Assembly: GCF_036711975.1 (NCBI RefSeq)
Contig: NC_091972.1
Span: forward strand, 4,655,001 to 4,719,000
Reading direction: 5' to 3'
DNA from: Onthophagus taurus
Taxonomy: Eukaryota > Arthropoda > Insecta > Coleoptera > Scarabaeidae
Length of the DNA: 64,000 bases
Positions 23,701 to 35,200 of the stretch are shown one piece after another. Below the pieces are notes generated by a model that was not told the DNA's origin, made no database searches, and was given only the letters and a program-made list of their open reading frames with translations. Within the stretch, counting starts at the first letter, position 1; every line of letters begins with the position of its first letter. Made by a program: the position numbers and the translations under genes.

Positions 23701-24860
23701 GTGGTTGATTCTTTTGCAGGAGAGAGAGAAAAAAAAGGATTAACCCAATTTGCAATAAAAAAATGATTTCCGAAACGTCTTTTTCTTAAATTTCGTTTTT
23801 TTTTGAGTTGAAATTAAAATATTAATCGATGATTAATAATTGTTTTAGGGTTCATTGTACTGGATTCATTTTAGATCGACCGAATTTCTGGTGTCGGAAT
23901 CACACCAAAATGGCCCGTATTGATTTATTTACAATAGAGAAACCCGGAACGAGGTTGACGATAAATAGATGATAATAAACGGACGCGATGATTTCAGTGC
24001 TTGTAACTTTTGCAAATGTTTGCAAAATACAAAAGGTTTCGTTCAAATAGATCGGGTTGCCAAAAATGTTCGGTTCCCCTTTGGGTCCGCGTTTTATATT
24101 TTTTTCTCTTTCGTCCCGTTTCGTGAGTCGCCCGCGAATCTCGGGCATTCGTCCAGATTTTCAGAACAAACGGATACGTTGAAAATTTTCTAAATTTAAA
24201 ATCAATATGTGCAATAGCCTCTACATCACGTCATCAAGTTTATTTTCGACTTTTTCAAAGCGTAGGATTGTTATTAACTCATTAATTAATGCGTTTATTT
24301 AAATATCATGTTCTGACCTACACCTTTCAAAAAAATCAACATGATTAATAATCAAAACAATTTTACATATACCTTTGGGTGTTGTTGTCAAAAAAGGAAT
24401 TTTAATTTGGATTCAGTTTTAACGAATAATTAAAAAGTATTTTTAGATTTTAATAATAATTTTTGATAAAAGACACAATTGTGTTTATGCAATAACTATG
24501 TGACATAAAATAACAGCGTGGAAAATTGATAGTTTTGGCAAGAATTCTTCATTATGACGTATTCGTGACGTATGATGTTACAAAATGCAGTTTGTTCGGT
24601 TCATTTGACGTAGAATATGAACATCAAAGAGGTTTTATAGATGAAATAATTCAAAATAACTATTTACATGATAATAAAATACATGTTCATATTTTCAAGC
24701 CTTCATTCCATTTATGATAAAATAATGATTATATGTTTGTGCTAAATATAAAAATAATTTTGAAAACTACTTCAAAATTTGTTGAAGATGTTGCGATTGC
24801 GACCTTATTTCCAAGTTGAAAATCCGCAATACGCGAAGTAATGCAATTGGAAGAAGGTGG
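23701..24860. other. Intergenic AT-rich sequence
   Basis: No supported gene. Short frames on both strands near 23,900-24,190 overlap each other and lack family features. Confidence 0.4.
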
Positions 24861-25194
24861 AAGCAGCACTACCTTGGACGCTTATCGTCATAAGCCTTAT
24901 CTCAGAAAGTTTATGATGCCATTTGCAAAGATTTTAGCCTGGACGAGTTGCTATAGCGTTGCAAAAGTACGGAAATTTACTTCAAAATCGTACTCAAGCG
25001 GCAAGACAATCCTGCATATAGCAGTATGTAGTTTTAATGTTGGGGTGACTTGAAGCAGCACTACCTTGGACGCTTATCGTCATAAGCCTTATCTCAGAAA
25101 GTTTATGATCCCATTTGCAAAGTTTTTAGCCTGGTCAAGCGGCAAGACAATCCTGAATATAACAGTATGTAGCTTTAATGTTGGGGTGACTTGA
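24861..25194. repeat. Direct tandem duplication, second copy internally deleted
   Basis: 24,861-25,052 is repeated at 25,053-25,194, both starting AAGCAGCACTACCTTGGACG and ending TGTTGGGGTGACTTGA. The second copy lacks about 50 bp after TTTTAGCCTGG. The origin of the sequence is unknown. Confidence 0.85.
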
Positions 25195-25689
25195 CTAGCG
25201 TTTTACAGATTATGAATATTCGCGAACGAATCAAGTACATTATGCGTTCAATATTAGATGCCGTAAAAGAGGCGCGCTCCAGTAAACGCTCTTTGAGAAC
25301 AAAAATTGAAAAAAAATATGCAAACCTAGAGGTGCAAATTTCAGAAGCGACTTGCGATCCTCGTCAAACGTCCGCGGCAAACTCGTCAACGTGAATCCTC
25401 CAAGCGTTTTCTCGGCTCTCCGACTAGCCTCCTTCCCTATAGACTAAAGTTATATACTAAAGTTATTTACATATTTACAAATTATAAAATGCCCCGTTGA
25501 CGCATGTCTAGCATTTTTTGCTTAAAAAAACTAGATTGAAAATGATCTTCTAAATTTTTGAGGTGTTCAATAAAATTGCAATGTAATCTTCATTTGCAAA
25601 GGCTTTTAAATCGTTAATTACTTTCATGTTCTTATGAGCATGATATAATTTTCAAGGAATCACTCTTTAATTGTAAATCCCACCAAGTC

Positions 25690-26158
25690 CGTTGCTATTA
25701 TTTTTGCAAGACCACAAGTCCGAACGCAACTCAAAAATGAATTTAATTTGGTTATGGGAGATAGGCCAATTGAGTTCCGTGATAATGCTCACGATTTGGG
25801 ACTTAGATTCTGAGTTGAGATTTGAGCAGCATGTAGGAAAATGTATTAGAATAGCTTTTGCTAATCTAAAGAAAACTGTATGGTAGCAGATCAGTTCTCG
25901 ATCAAGCCAACCGTATAATGTTATGTGATGCCCTGGTTTTGTCGCATTTTAACTATGGTAGCGTGGTGTATGGCCCTTGTTTATCTGCCACTGTTGCTGC
26001 AAGGATACAAAGAGTCCAAAATGCGTGTGTGAGGTTTGTCCATTTTATTTATATATTAGGATCGAATTACGTAAAGATGCTCATACTGTCAATTTGCGAA
26101 ATAAAAATTTGATTGCACCTCCGATACATAAAACTACTCTGTATGAAAGATTATTTGC
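25690..26158 (+). mobile_element. 3' fragment of a CR1/Jockey-like retrotransposon
   Basis: The plus strand encodes LCDALVLSHFNYGSVVYGPC, close to LCDSLVLSHFNYCDIVFGSC at 0.7-0.8 kb, then LRNKNLIAPPIHKTTLYERL. These are the C-terminal region of the reverse transcriptase polyprotein. Frames are broken. Confidence 0.75.
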
Positions 26159-26325
26159 CAAGTAATAAGGTTTCTTTTTTATAAAGCATGTCCTATACCT
26201 ATAGTCCTATAAATAACTTGATAACTATTGCAAATAGGTCCTGTAAATATTGTCCTATAAATAACTTGATAACTATTGCAAATAGGTACAGGACATGCTT
26301 TATAAAAAAGAAACCTTATTACTTG
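26159..26325. mobile_element. MITE with 37-bp TIRs and 3-bp TGC target duplication
   Basis: CAAGTAATAAGGTTTCTTTT at the left is repeated inverted at the right with no mismatch over about 36 bp. The trinucleotide TGC flanks both ends. The interior contains a 35-bp tandem duplication (TCCTATAAATAACTTGATAA start). It sits in the 3' end of the retrotransposon fragment, so it is the younger insertion. Confidence 0.75.
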
Positions 26326-26339
26326 TGCGAATAATTTAA

Positions 26340-26830
26340 GATAAAAAAATATTAGGCATTCCATTTAAAAAAAATGAGATATAGCTATTTCAAGTTTCTA
26401 GTATTGAGTACAATATTACGAACACCCTGTAGAAGGTTACCAGACTTTTATAGGGGCATGAAGTTACTGTAACTATGCATTAATAATCTACAAAAGATTT
26501 GCTTTGTAGGGTCTTAAATAAATTGGGTATGGTTTCTTTTATAGACACGTGCAGACAGAGATTTTTTCACAAAATGTTGAATATTTCAAAAACGGTAAAA
26601 TTTTGGTATAGGTAATGCTTAACAAAAAGTATGTCGAATTTTAAGGGTAATTCAAAAATGTAATAAAATATGGGGTGTTTCATTTAAATTTTCGAAGTTG
26701 TACCTTGTACTTTGTTTTTACAACACCCTGTATAAACAAAAATATTTTTAGGTTATGCACCTTCGAACACCAAACAACTTTATATATAAACATTTTCTTC
26801 TAGCGACACCCTGTAAGGAGATATCGTCCG
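26340..26830. other. TE debris with CACCCTGTA termini
   Basis: Several pieces end in ACACCCTGTA and resemble the TIR elements elsewhere in the window (for example near 26,420, 26,720 and 26,805). No complete element can be delimited. Confidence 0.45.
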
Positions 26831-26838
26831 ATATCGCA

Positions 26839-27787
26839 CTAATTGGACACCCAGTATATTATTATATGTAGTAATTGTGTTGCTGCTTTCAACAGAGTCT
26901 CGAGATCTTCTTCCTCTTCTGGTGCAGGATCATGTTCAATCATATTTTCAATCACATCGCCAATGTTCAAACTCATCTCTTCTGTTGCTGCAATATCGTC
27001 GATTTGAACATAATTTCCAAGATTTTCTTGTGTTATGTTTGCATTTGAACTATCGTAGCTTTTTTGAAGCAATTTTGTATCGTTGCTAACGAAACTTTAT
27101 TCCAAGCTGTTGTAATGTAATAAAGTGTTTTTAAAACATTTATGGACTTTGCTAACTCTGAAGCAGATCTGACTTAATCCATTTTTAATAAAATGTGCAT
27201 AAGTAGTACCCTCCATAATAGAATTTAAAATTCAGTATGATTCCCTGGTCTAGTGGTTGACATGCTGATGTAGTATTGGGAGGTAAAAAGATAACTTTTA
27301 TGTTTTGTAGCCCAACCCTGCGTTGTCCAAAAATAATAAAATTTTTCGTTTTTTGCTGACAATTTTTCTATCAAATTGGAGCAACATAATATCTCGCGTC
27401 ATCCATGTTTTCATATTAAATTTCCACATTGCCAGTAAATCTTTCAGTGCTACATTTTTAAATGCCCCACGTCGGGCCGTCTTTCCAATCACCAGCAAAT
27501 CTTCTTTTTGCCATATTAGCATAAAGTAAAATTGTAAGCCTTTCCTTGGAAAGTTTTCCACCGCTATATTTTTCAGACTTAGATGCAAGTGTTTTGTTCG
27601 GTAAAGCTTTGAAGAAAAGGCCAGTTTTGTCGTTGAACACATCTTCTGGCCGATACCCAAGGAGTAACGCAGGCAACTTATTGCTAAACCGATTTACGTC
27701 ATCTTGTTTCTTTCCATTTTCAACTTCCATTTTTTCTCGCGAACTAAGAAGTTTTTTACTAGGCGCCATTTCAAAAATCTCTAGCAC
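26839..27787 (-). pseudogene. Tigger/pogo-like transposase relic
   Basis: The minus strand from 27,774 gives a helix-turn-helix start (MAPSKKLLSSREKMEVENGK), then VFNDKTGLFFKALPNKTL and GGKLSKERLTILLYANM. After a frameshift near 27,480 come KTARRGAFKN, KTWMTRDIML and KRKILLFLDNAG, then an acidic C-terminal segment (APEEEEDLETLL). This order and these motifs are diagnostic of pogo/Tigger DDE transposases: DETG-, WMT- and LLFxDN-type boxes. The N-terminal DNA-binding part is shortened and the frame is broken, so it is inactive. The pogo-type TIR at 58.4 kb is a separate copy. Confidence 0.85.
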
Positions 27788-27839
27788 TCACTATTTGCAC
27801 AACAAAAAGAAAACAAGCAGTAAAGCAAGCAGCAGTCGT

Positions 27840-28100
27840 AGAGGAACTACTAAAACGAACGGAAATAGGTAATTCCCCGATTTCAATATACTTACATTAT
27901 TTGCTCCCGCCGGTCCGTTGTCCCGTTGTTAGAGGTTCGCGTCCCGTTAAGGGAGGTCCCAAAATTTTTTTCAACTAAAAAAATTTGTCCGCGTCCGGTC
28001 CTGCCCGCGAACCTCTTCAGCGCATTCATGCAGAGTTACCTTCCTGGCTATCTTTGGTCGCTCTGTAAATTGTTTGTAAGCCTCATTAGGTATTTGACTA
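27840..28100. other. GC-richer unassigned spacer
   Basis: Contains two related GGTTCGCG-type words in opposite orientation (about 27,935 and 28,010). No gene recognised. Confidence 0.3.
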
Positions 28101-28257
28101 TTAACCCCTTGTGTACCATGTAACCTATAGTGGATACATGCTATGTGTAGGGCAAAATCCCATTATAACCTCACGTGGATACATGATTTATTTAGGTGTG
28201 TAACCAGTACAGTAAACATTATAAGGTAGAATTTCAGTCTGGTACACAAGCAGTTAA
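28101..28257. mobile_element. PiggyBac-type MITE, TTAA-flanked
   Basis: Starts TTAACCCCTTGTGTACCATG and ends, on the opposite strand, TTAACTGCTTGTGTACCAGA. The 157-bp interval has no coding sequence. TTAA duplication plus CCCC/GC-TTGTGTACCA inverted ends is the piggyBac pattern. Confidence 0.75.
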
Positions 28258-28603
28258 CAATAAATAGTATAAGATTGCCTAATTAACTAGTTCATTTTGA
28301 ATTTGTTTAATGAACACCTTACATTGACTTAGTTTTTATTTTAATTGGTTGTAAGAAGAGATGTTAAATAATTCAAAATTATTTAATTGTGATCTCAACA
28401 ATACAAGAAACAACATTTATTAAAATAACCCTTTCAAACTAAATCACATAAATTTTCTTTCAAACATCTTCACTTTCATTAAAATAAAAAGCAACCCATT
28501 TTATCACTCCGCATAACTCTTTGTAGACCTTTCAAAGTTATTTAAAGTTTTTTCAAGAGTCTACAAAAAAAATAATATTTCATTTACCGTATCCTCATTT
28601 TAA

Positions 28604-31081
28604 TTATTTTACCTCTATGAATCCGTGATATTTATGTTTATTAACAACAATACATGCCGCTATAATATCGTAAAGCATTTCCAATTGGCCGACAGGCAAA
28701 TTGGCTGAAGTTTCGTGCGCCGTTCTCTTCCACAAATTAAAAATATCTACCGTTTTCGGATTGTTTAAATCTTGACAAAGTTTTGTTGTACTTTCAAATT
28801 CAAAGAATGATTTAGGTTCTTTTTTAACGATCGTCTCCAAAAATGTACCAACACTTCCTTCGGAAGCAACCCTACTGGGAATTTTACCAATAAAATTTTC
28901 ATCTTGGAAAACCGAGCAATCAATCATATCGATTAGAGTCGTGTTTTTTATGTTTTTTGATCTCCCCCGATTTTTATTTAAATCGGTTAAAGAACACCTT
29001 GAATCTAGTGATGTTATATCTGAACGGTGTTCAATAATTGTAGAGGTCGTTGAAAATGCCTTTTTACATTTACATTTATAATTCGCTTCTAGATCATCTG
29101 AAAATCGGTCGATTTTTCTTTTTTTAATATGGACGTTTTGATGACACCGATTTGATTTTCTTTTTAAATTGTTGCATTTATGTGATATATCTTTCAAACA
29201 TATTTGATGCTTTTTGTGTCGCACTCCAATTTCCCTTTTACATTTTTGAATTGGAATGGTTTCTTTGATATTTTCGTTAGGAGTTTCCTTTTTTAAAATT
29301 GTTGCAACGCTCGTTTCAGAGTTTCCAAAAAATAGAGGCGCAAAGAAATTTTCGCGCTCCTCTACATTTGGATCGTCAATTTTTATTACTATGCTACTGT
29401 TATTATAGAAATAATTTTGTAACTAAAAAATTAAATTTGTAATAATTTAATTTATTCGATTTATAACTCACCATTAATGGCAGCTCTTCGTTACAGGTTG
29501 CAATTAATAAAAGGGGAATTCCCGGATGTAAATCTTCTAACATTGTTGTTAAACTTAATTGAATACTTGATTCTATCATATCCCACCAATCATCAACTCT
29601 TGATAGAACTAAAATTGATGGTAAATTTTGACGAGCGTTTTTTATATTCGTCTAAAAAAAATGTTTTTCAACAAAAATGATTTATTATTTTTTAATAAAC
29701 CTCAAATAAAGCTGGGATATCTAACATATAACAAGGAATATGTTCTAAAAATTGAAGAATTGCAGGAATTATATGAACAATTAATCCTTGTTGATTTGAT
29801 CCTTTTAAAACCAATCGCCCAACATATCTTTCATTACCTATAAGAAACCTAAACAATTTCTTAATAAACAAACTTTAAAAATAATTTCAAATTTACTTTT
29901 TAAAAGGCTGAGTAAATTGCGGTAATAAAATATTAATATATTTAATAATCTTATCCAATTGCCTCTGAAGAAGTGGTTTTATAAAAGGACTCAATTTTCG
30001 CGCTCTATAATTTCCCAATCTTTGCGCTGTTGGAACTAAATTCATTCTTGCATTTAAAAAATCAATTTCTTGAACCTAATAATCAATTTCTTCAGCAAAA
30101 AGGAATCGTTTCTCATCAATCGTTTTATTTACCACAAGATTATAAATATTTATTTTCATTTTCGTTCCAATTAAACGAGGTTTATGAACATCCGGGTATT
30201 CCCGTTTTAACGAGCAAAGCACTGCTTCTGCACATAAAGCTTGAAGATCTGAACCACAACACCCAGAAGTCGATTCAGCGATTTTATATAAAAGCTCATT
30301 AGAAGGTTTATAAGTCCATGAATACGTATGAACCTAAAGAAAAGTATCAGCATAAATAATTTTTTTTATTTCTCTTACTTGTAATATTTCTTTTCTAGCA
30401 TTAACTGAAGGCAAAGGAAAATAAATTTCTCTATCAAACCGTCCTGGTCGTCTTAATGCGGGGTCTAACGCATCGATTCTATTCGTTGCGCCAATTACAA
30501 CAACTCCAGGTTTATTATCTAAACCATCCATTAATGTTAAAAGTGTTGCAACAATGCTGCAATGATTTTGATCATTTTGTTGACAACGAACGGGCGCCAA
30601 CCCGTCCAATTCATCGAAGAAAATAATCGATGGGCGAGTTTTGTTCGCTTGAAGAAATAATTCGCTCAATTTCCGCTCGGATTCTCCGAACCATTTATCT
30701 AAAATATCGGCACCTTTACGTTGGTAAAATGTTACCTTCCCATTTCCTACTCGGCTTAATTCCGTTGATAATGCGCCGGCGACTAAAGTTTTTCCAGTTC
30801 CTGAAATAATAATTTAATAAAATGATGATAAAAAATTAATAATAAATAAATAAACCTGGTGGCCCGTAAAAAAGTACTCCACGCGGTGCTTTAACGCAAA
30901 AATGCTTATATAAGTCTTCATAAAGTAAAGGAAATATGATTATTTCTCTTAGAAGTTGGATGTGAGTGGAGAGGCCGCCCACTTTTGAAAAATCCGGAAG
31001 GGTATTGCTGTTTCTGAGGCATAAACGACGATTGGTATCTTGAGCCGTTACTTGTTGATTTATATCCCCCACCCTCTTCAT
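28604..31081 (-). CDS. ATAD2: ATAD2-like AAA ATPase lacking a bromodomain
   Basis: Exons 31081-30856, 30800-30379, 30333-30133, 30075-29897, 29848-29701, 29651-29472 and 29422-28604 total 2,175 nt (724 aa). Domain 1 has Walker A GPPGTGKT (residues 73-80, split by intron 1), Walker B SIIFFDELDGLAPVR, sensor GATNRID and the arginine-finger block RRPGRFDRE, as in ATAD2. SGCCGSDLQALCAEA matches ATAD2's CGADIKSICAEA. The second, degenerate AAA domain is present (YMLDIPALFE; PSILVLSRVDDWWDMI), and so is the C-terminal LPVGQLEMLYDIIAACI block. ATAD2 proteins are chromatin ATPases that normally carry a bromodomain between the second AAA domain and the C-terminus. Here one uninterrupted 819-nt exon joins these through a basic Ser/Lys-rich linker, with no bromodomain. 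The long acidic N-terminus of ATAD2 is also absent. The start is the first ATG before the AAA domain. Confidence 0.85.
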
Positions 31082-32246
31082 TGATTAAAAAATTGAATAC
31101 AAAAAATTGTTAAAAATTTGAAGAATTATTGAGATTTTGTACAATCAAATTTTAATACGTCCCGGTTATTTTGACGTTAAGATGTCATTTTATTGTTATT
31201 TAAAAACAAGGCAACCGTTTCTTCGTTGCCATTAGGATTCAATTACTAAAAAAAAAATGTGTGGTGTTAATTTACTTTAATCTTCTTCCTTTATTCTGGG
31301 GTATTTTTTTTGTTTCTTGTCATTTCTTTCTCAGCAAACAAAATGATATACCATGTTATGGGTTCTTTAATAATTAAATAAAAACACTCTGGAGCTGAAC
31401 CAAAAAGATGTCAAGTAATACAACAAATGGACAATTTAATTGTAGAAAAGTAGAGGAAAGTAAATCTTGGGATCTTTGGACTCATATGGGATTTAACTCT
31501 GGAATTTCTTGGATATAATTGGACTTATTTGTGTTGCGTCAGTTTCAGATTAAGACCTGAAATATAAAAAATGTTAATATATAGGATAATAATTAGAAAT
31601 GAAGATTAAAAAATAAATTTGTAAAATATCTTTATTTCTCTAAAAGTAGTAATAAATGTTATAAAAGATTAAAGTAATTTTTACCAGAATGTTGTGTGTG
31701 GTGGTGTGTAGTTAATAACTAGCTCCTATTCTCATTGTAACAATGATATCTCGACCAGTACTCGGTTTTTATTTTATCTCAAAAAAAATATTTTAGACAC
31801 CATTCGTTATTATTTTCTCGTATTCTTTAAAAATTCAATTTTACCGTCCGCTTTAACCATTAACAATATAAACCTACGTGTACTTTATAGGCAATCTTGT
31901 TATTAATTATTTACAAGGTTTTCCGAATAAGGACCGGAGACAAGGAAATAGGACGAGGAAGAGAAGAACGGCGACTGAACAAAAAAATAAATAAAAACGT
32001 AGAAATTATATCAATCTTTACGCAATATGAATTTTTACATCATAAAAAATACCTATTCAAAAAGAAAAAGACATCATTTTGTATAATTTTTTAACATCAA
32101 CAATGTAAAAGAGGTACTTAAAGTAAAAACTTATCATCAATATTCATCCGCTTAAGATTAAAAAAAAAAAAACTTTGACCACTTCAGCAGGATTCTTTTC
32201 TTCTTTCTGAAAATGTAGGAAAAATTCACGATGTATATACATTTGG
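31082..32246. other. Intergenic spacer between the ATAD2-like gene and Pds5
   Basis: AT-rich. It probably includes the promoter of the ATAD2-like gene and the Pds5 3' UTR. A 36-codon open frame (31,408-31,518, +) is reported separately. Confidence 0.5.
31408..31518 (+). CDS. Possible small open frame, 36 codons
   Basis: ATG at 31,408 to TAA at 31,518, containing KSWDLWTHMGFNSGISWI. Its composition (three Trp, balanced residues) is unlike the surrounding AT-rich DNA, so it may be a real short peptide or an exon of an unseen gene. No family recognised and chance is a serious alternative. Confidence 0.2.
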   Translation: MSSNTTNGQFNCRKVEESKSWDLWTHMGFNSGISWI

Positions 32247-35200
32247 TCACTTATCTATGTCGATTCGCATTCGTAATCTTTTCGGTGAAGGTTCGTCAAT
32301 TTCTTCTTCTAAACCAGGAAGGTGAATTTTCGTTTCTGATGCTTCAAACGGCTGAAATAAAAAGAGAAAGAAAATTCATTAATAACCGATTTTTTAGGTT
32401 ATTAACTTTTTTTCTTGCGTTATCTAAAATCTTACTTATTAAATAACCTTTTTTTACGTGCAAAAAAAATTATTTATTTGTTAATAAATTAGAAACCCAG
32501 AATTTGTATTTAAAAAAAAAACCGAAAAATATAAGGTGTTTTTATAACAGAACTTTTAAGACTCAATAGAACTTTTAAGTAAATTGTGAATAAAATATGA
32601 TATCCTGGAAACGAAATCACCCCTGTACCCTCCCTAGAGTTGATGCGCTATCATTTACTATGATTTAATGATATTCATTTAATGATATTTATGAAGTTAT
32701 ATAAAAGTTCTATGGAGAGATTGAGAAAAACCGAAACATTCTGTATAAAATAAACATGGGATTAGTTGGTGTGAGGATTAGCAAAATAAACTAATAAACA
32801 CATACCTGGGCATCAATTCCCTTAGTAGCAGGCTACATAATACGAAAGAAGTATGTGTTAGTCATCAAATGCCTCTAGCAAAATTTATTAAAAAAAGATT
32901 TTATCTTTTCAATCATTTCCAAAACAAACGCTTAATAACAAACACTTAAAAGAGACATAAAAAAAGATAAAATCCTTTTTTAATTTTTTTATAAACATTT
33001 TTTTACAAATTAAACGCAATGTTTGCTCTGTATGTACATAAAAAAAATGAGATCGAAAAGACAAAATATTTTTAAATATTCTTATTATCAACTTACTTTT
33101 ACATCGGTTCCAAGCGGGCCGCAGCCTTCCGAACGCATTTTGCTTTTCACCTTTTTCAAACGATCCGCGTTCACCATCGACAGCGTAATTCCTTTCTTAT
33201 TTGGTTGGTACTGCAATTCAGGTGGCAGAAACACTCGAGAATTGCTCAGATCGACTTGAGGAACCCAGTACATTGTTGGAACTCTTGTGTCCGTCGGGAA
33301 ATTTTTCATGTCGTAATTAACGGTTTTCGTTAAAAGTAAACCGGAAGACAAATCACAGAGTGCCCATAATTTCTAAAATCAAAAATAAAAATAAACTCAT
33401 TTTCATCAAATTAAGTTGGCATTATTAAGTAGATGTCTTAATTAATAAGCCATGCTGAGAGTCATTCACATTTAATGATGGGCAGAAATATTTATCTACC
33501 CACTCTTTTAAGTGGAATTTACCCACTCGCACTAGGGTATTTATTTGTGTGACGCGGTAGGTACAGGTGTACTGAGAACAAACAAGTTAGAACTGGAATC
33601 TTCGCATTTTAATTGGCGCAAAGGGTGGGGTGGCAAACATTCAGTAATTTATAAATACTGCAGTAAGGAGCACTTCGCAAAAGTCAATAAAATGACGATA
33701 CACATACATTTAACCAATGTGTTAAGTGGCCAGTGGAAATTAAAAGGCACATTCAATCAAAACTTCCCAAAATTTCGCAACGAATTACGATATCGATGAA
33801 ACTACCGGTTCAAATGATGTTGCATCTCCATCTGCTCGAGAACCAACAGCTGATAGCCCTTGTGAACCTCAATTAATACCAGATTCAGACCTCTCTCTGT
33901 GTCCTCCACCATTGGCCAGTTCGTTTGTATCATCTACTTAGATCCAGAACCATGGAATATTTTGCTGACAGAGAGATCCCAAAGCGTGATGTGGTAAGTA
34001 ACTTGGTTAATGAAGCTTTTTAGTAATATCAATGTCATATAAGAGACTTGTTCCCCTCTATCTATGGTTGGACACCCACAGTGGGAGAAATTTTTTAAAA
34101 TGCTTAGACCATCCTTAGAACTTTTTGAATACGAATAGCGGATATGAAAAGTATAATTGATCAGCAACTGAAACAGGCTAAAATTCTTCATTTGCAATGA
34201 CATGGATGGAGTAATTTACGAAATGAGGACATAATACATTTTGTGATATCAAAACCTGAAAAGTGTTTGTGGATTTTATTTCTACATGGTCTAGCAAACA
34301 CACAGCAGAATATCTTAAGAGTGAAATAAAGATTGTTGATAAATTTGGCGCCGAAAAGTTCCTTGTGGGAATTGAAGACAATGCTGCTAATATCAGGTTG
34401 CATGGCTCATACTCTTCATCTTCTCTGCAAAAATATCTTAATTTTCCACCTACACAGAAGTTAATAACAGTCTTATCTTTTCTACTTGTTTACTTGGAAA
34501 TAAGCAAAACGAAGGAGTATAAACTTAGTTTGAAACTACCATATAAAACGCGCTGGGGAAGCCATCTCTACTGCATGGAAAGCTTATTCAACAAAGTCAG
34601 TCTTCAAACTTTACTTGTTCACGGAAAGGCAACGTCGATGACACTCCCTAGGCGCAAGTACAACAAATTCGTGACATTCTGGATCCTATTGTTTCACTAA
34701 TTACTATTGTTTATTAGTTACTGTGGCTGTATTCAGTGTGAGTGAACATTAATTTATCAATCTATAACAACAATGTCTAAAGTGATATCGTGTCTTGTGT
34801 CCCAGTGGATAAAAAGTTATCCCGAACTAAATTTAAATAATAAGGAATTATTTTGTAAAGCTTGTGCCAAAGTTGTAAGTATTTTTTTAAAAATTATGTC
34901 GTAACGTTTTAGCCAAAGATTTAAGTTAAAAATTAGAGCTTTCAGCGGAGTTGTCAATGGTTTGATGACAACGAAATTGTATTTCTCATAGATTTTTACA
35001 CTAGGAGTTAAAAAAATGGAAAACTTTTAAATTAAAACTAAATAAAACTATATTAAATTTGATGTCCCATTTTCTTGGGATGTTTTTCATATGTTTCTAG
35101 ACAATTACAAATACGAATCTGTTTTATAGTCTCAGATTTAAATTTTTAATCTGTTAGAGTATCTATGGCTAACTTTTTTAATTATTCTTTTTTAAGATAA

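Noticed and set aside
23900-24193. Overlapping opposite-strand frames upstream of dystrobrevin
   Set aside because: They lack family similarity or splice context and mirror each other; probably chance in a GC-richer patch.
27241-27300. tRNA-like box A (CCCTGGTCTAGTGGTTGAC)
   Set aside because: Only the 5' portion resembles tRNA-Glu/Asp. No anticodon stem, B box or acceptor pairing follows. At most a SINE or tRNA pseudogene scrap.
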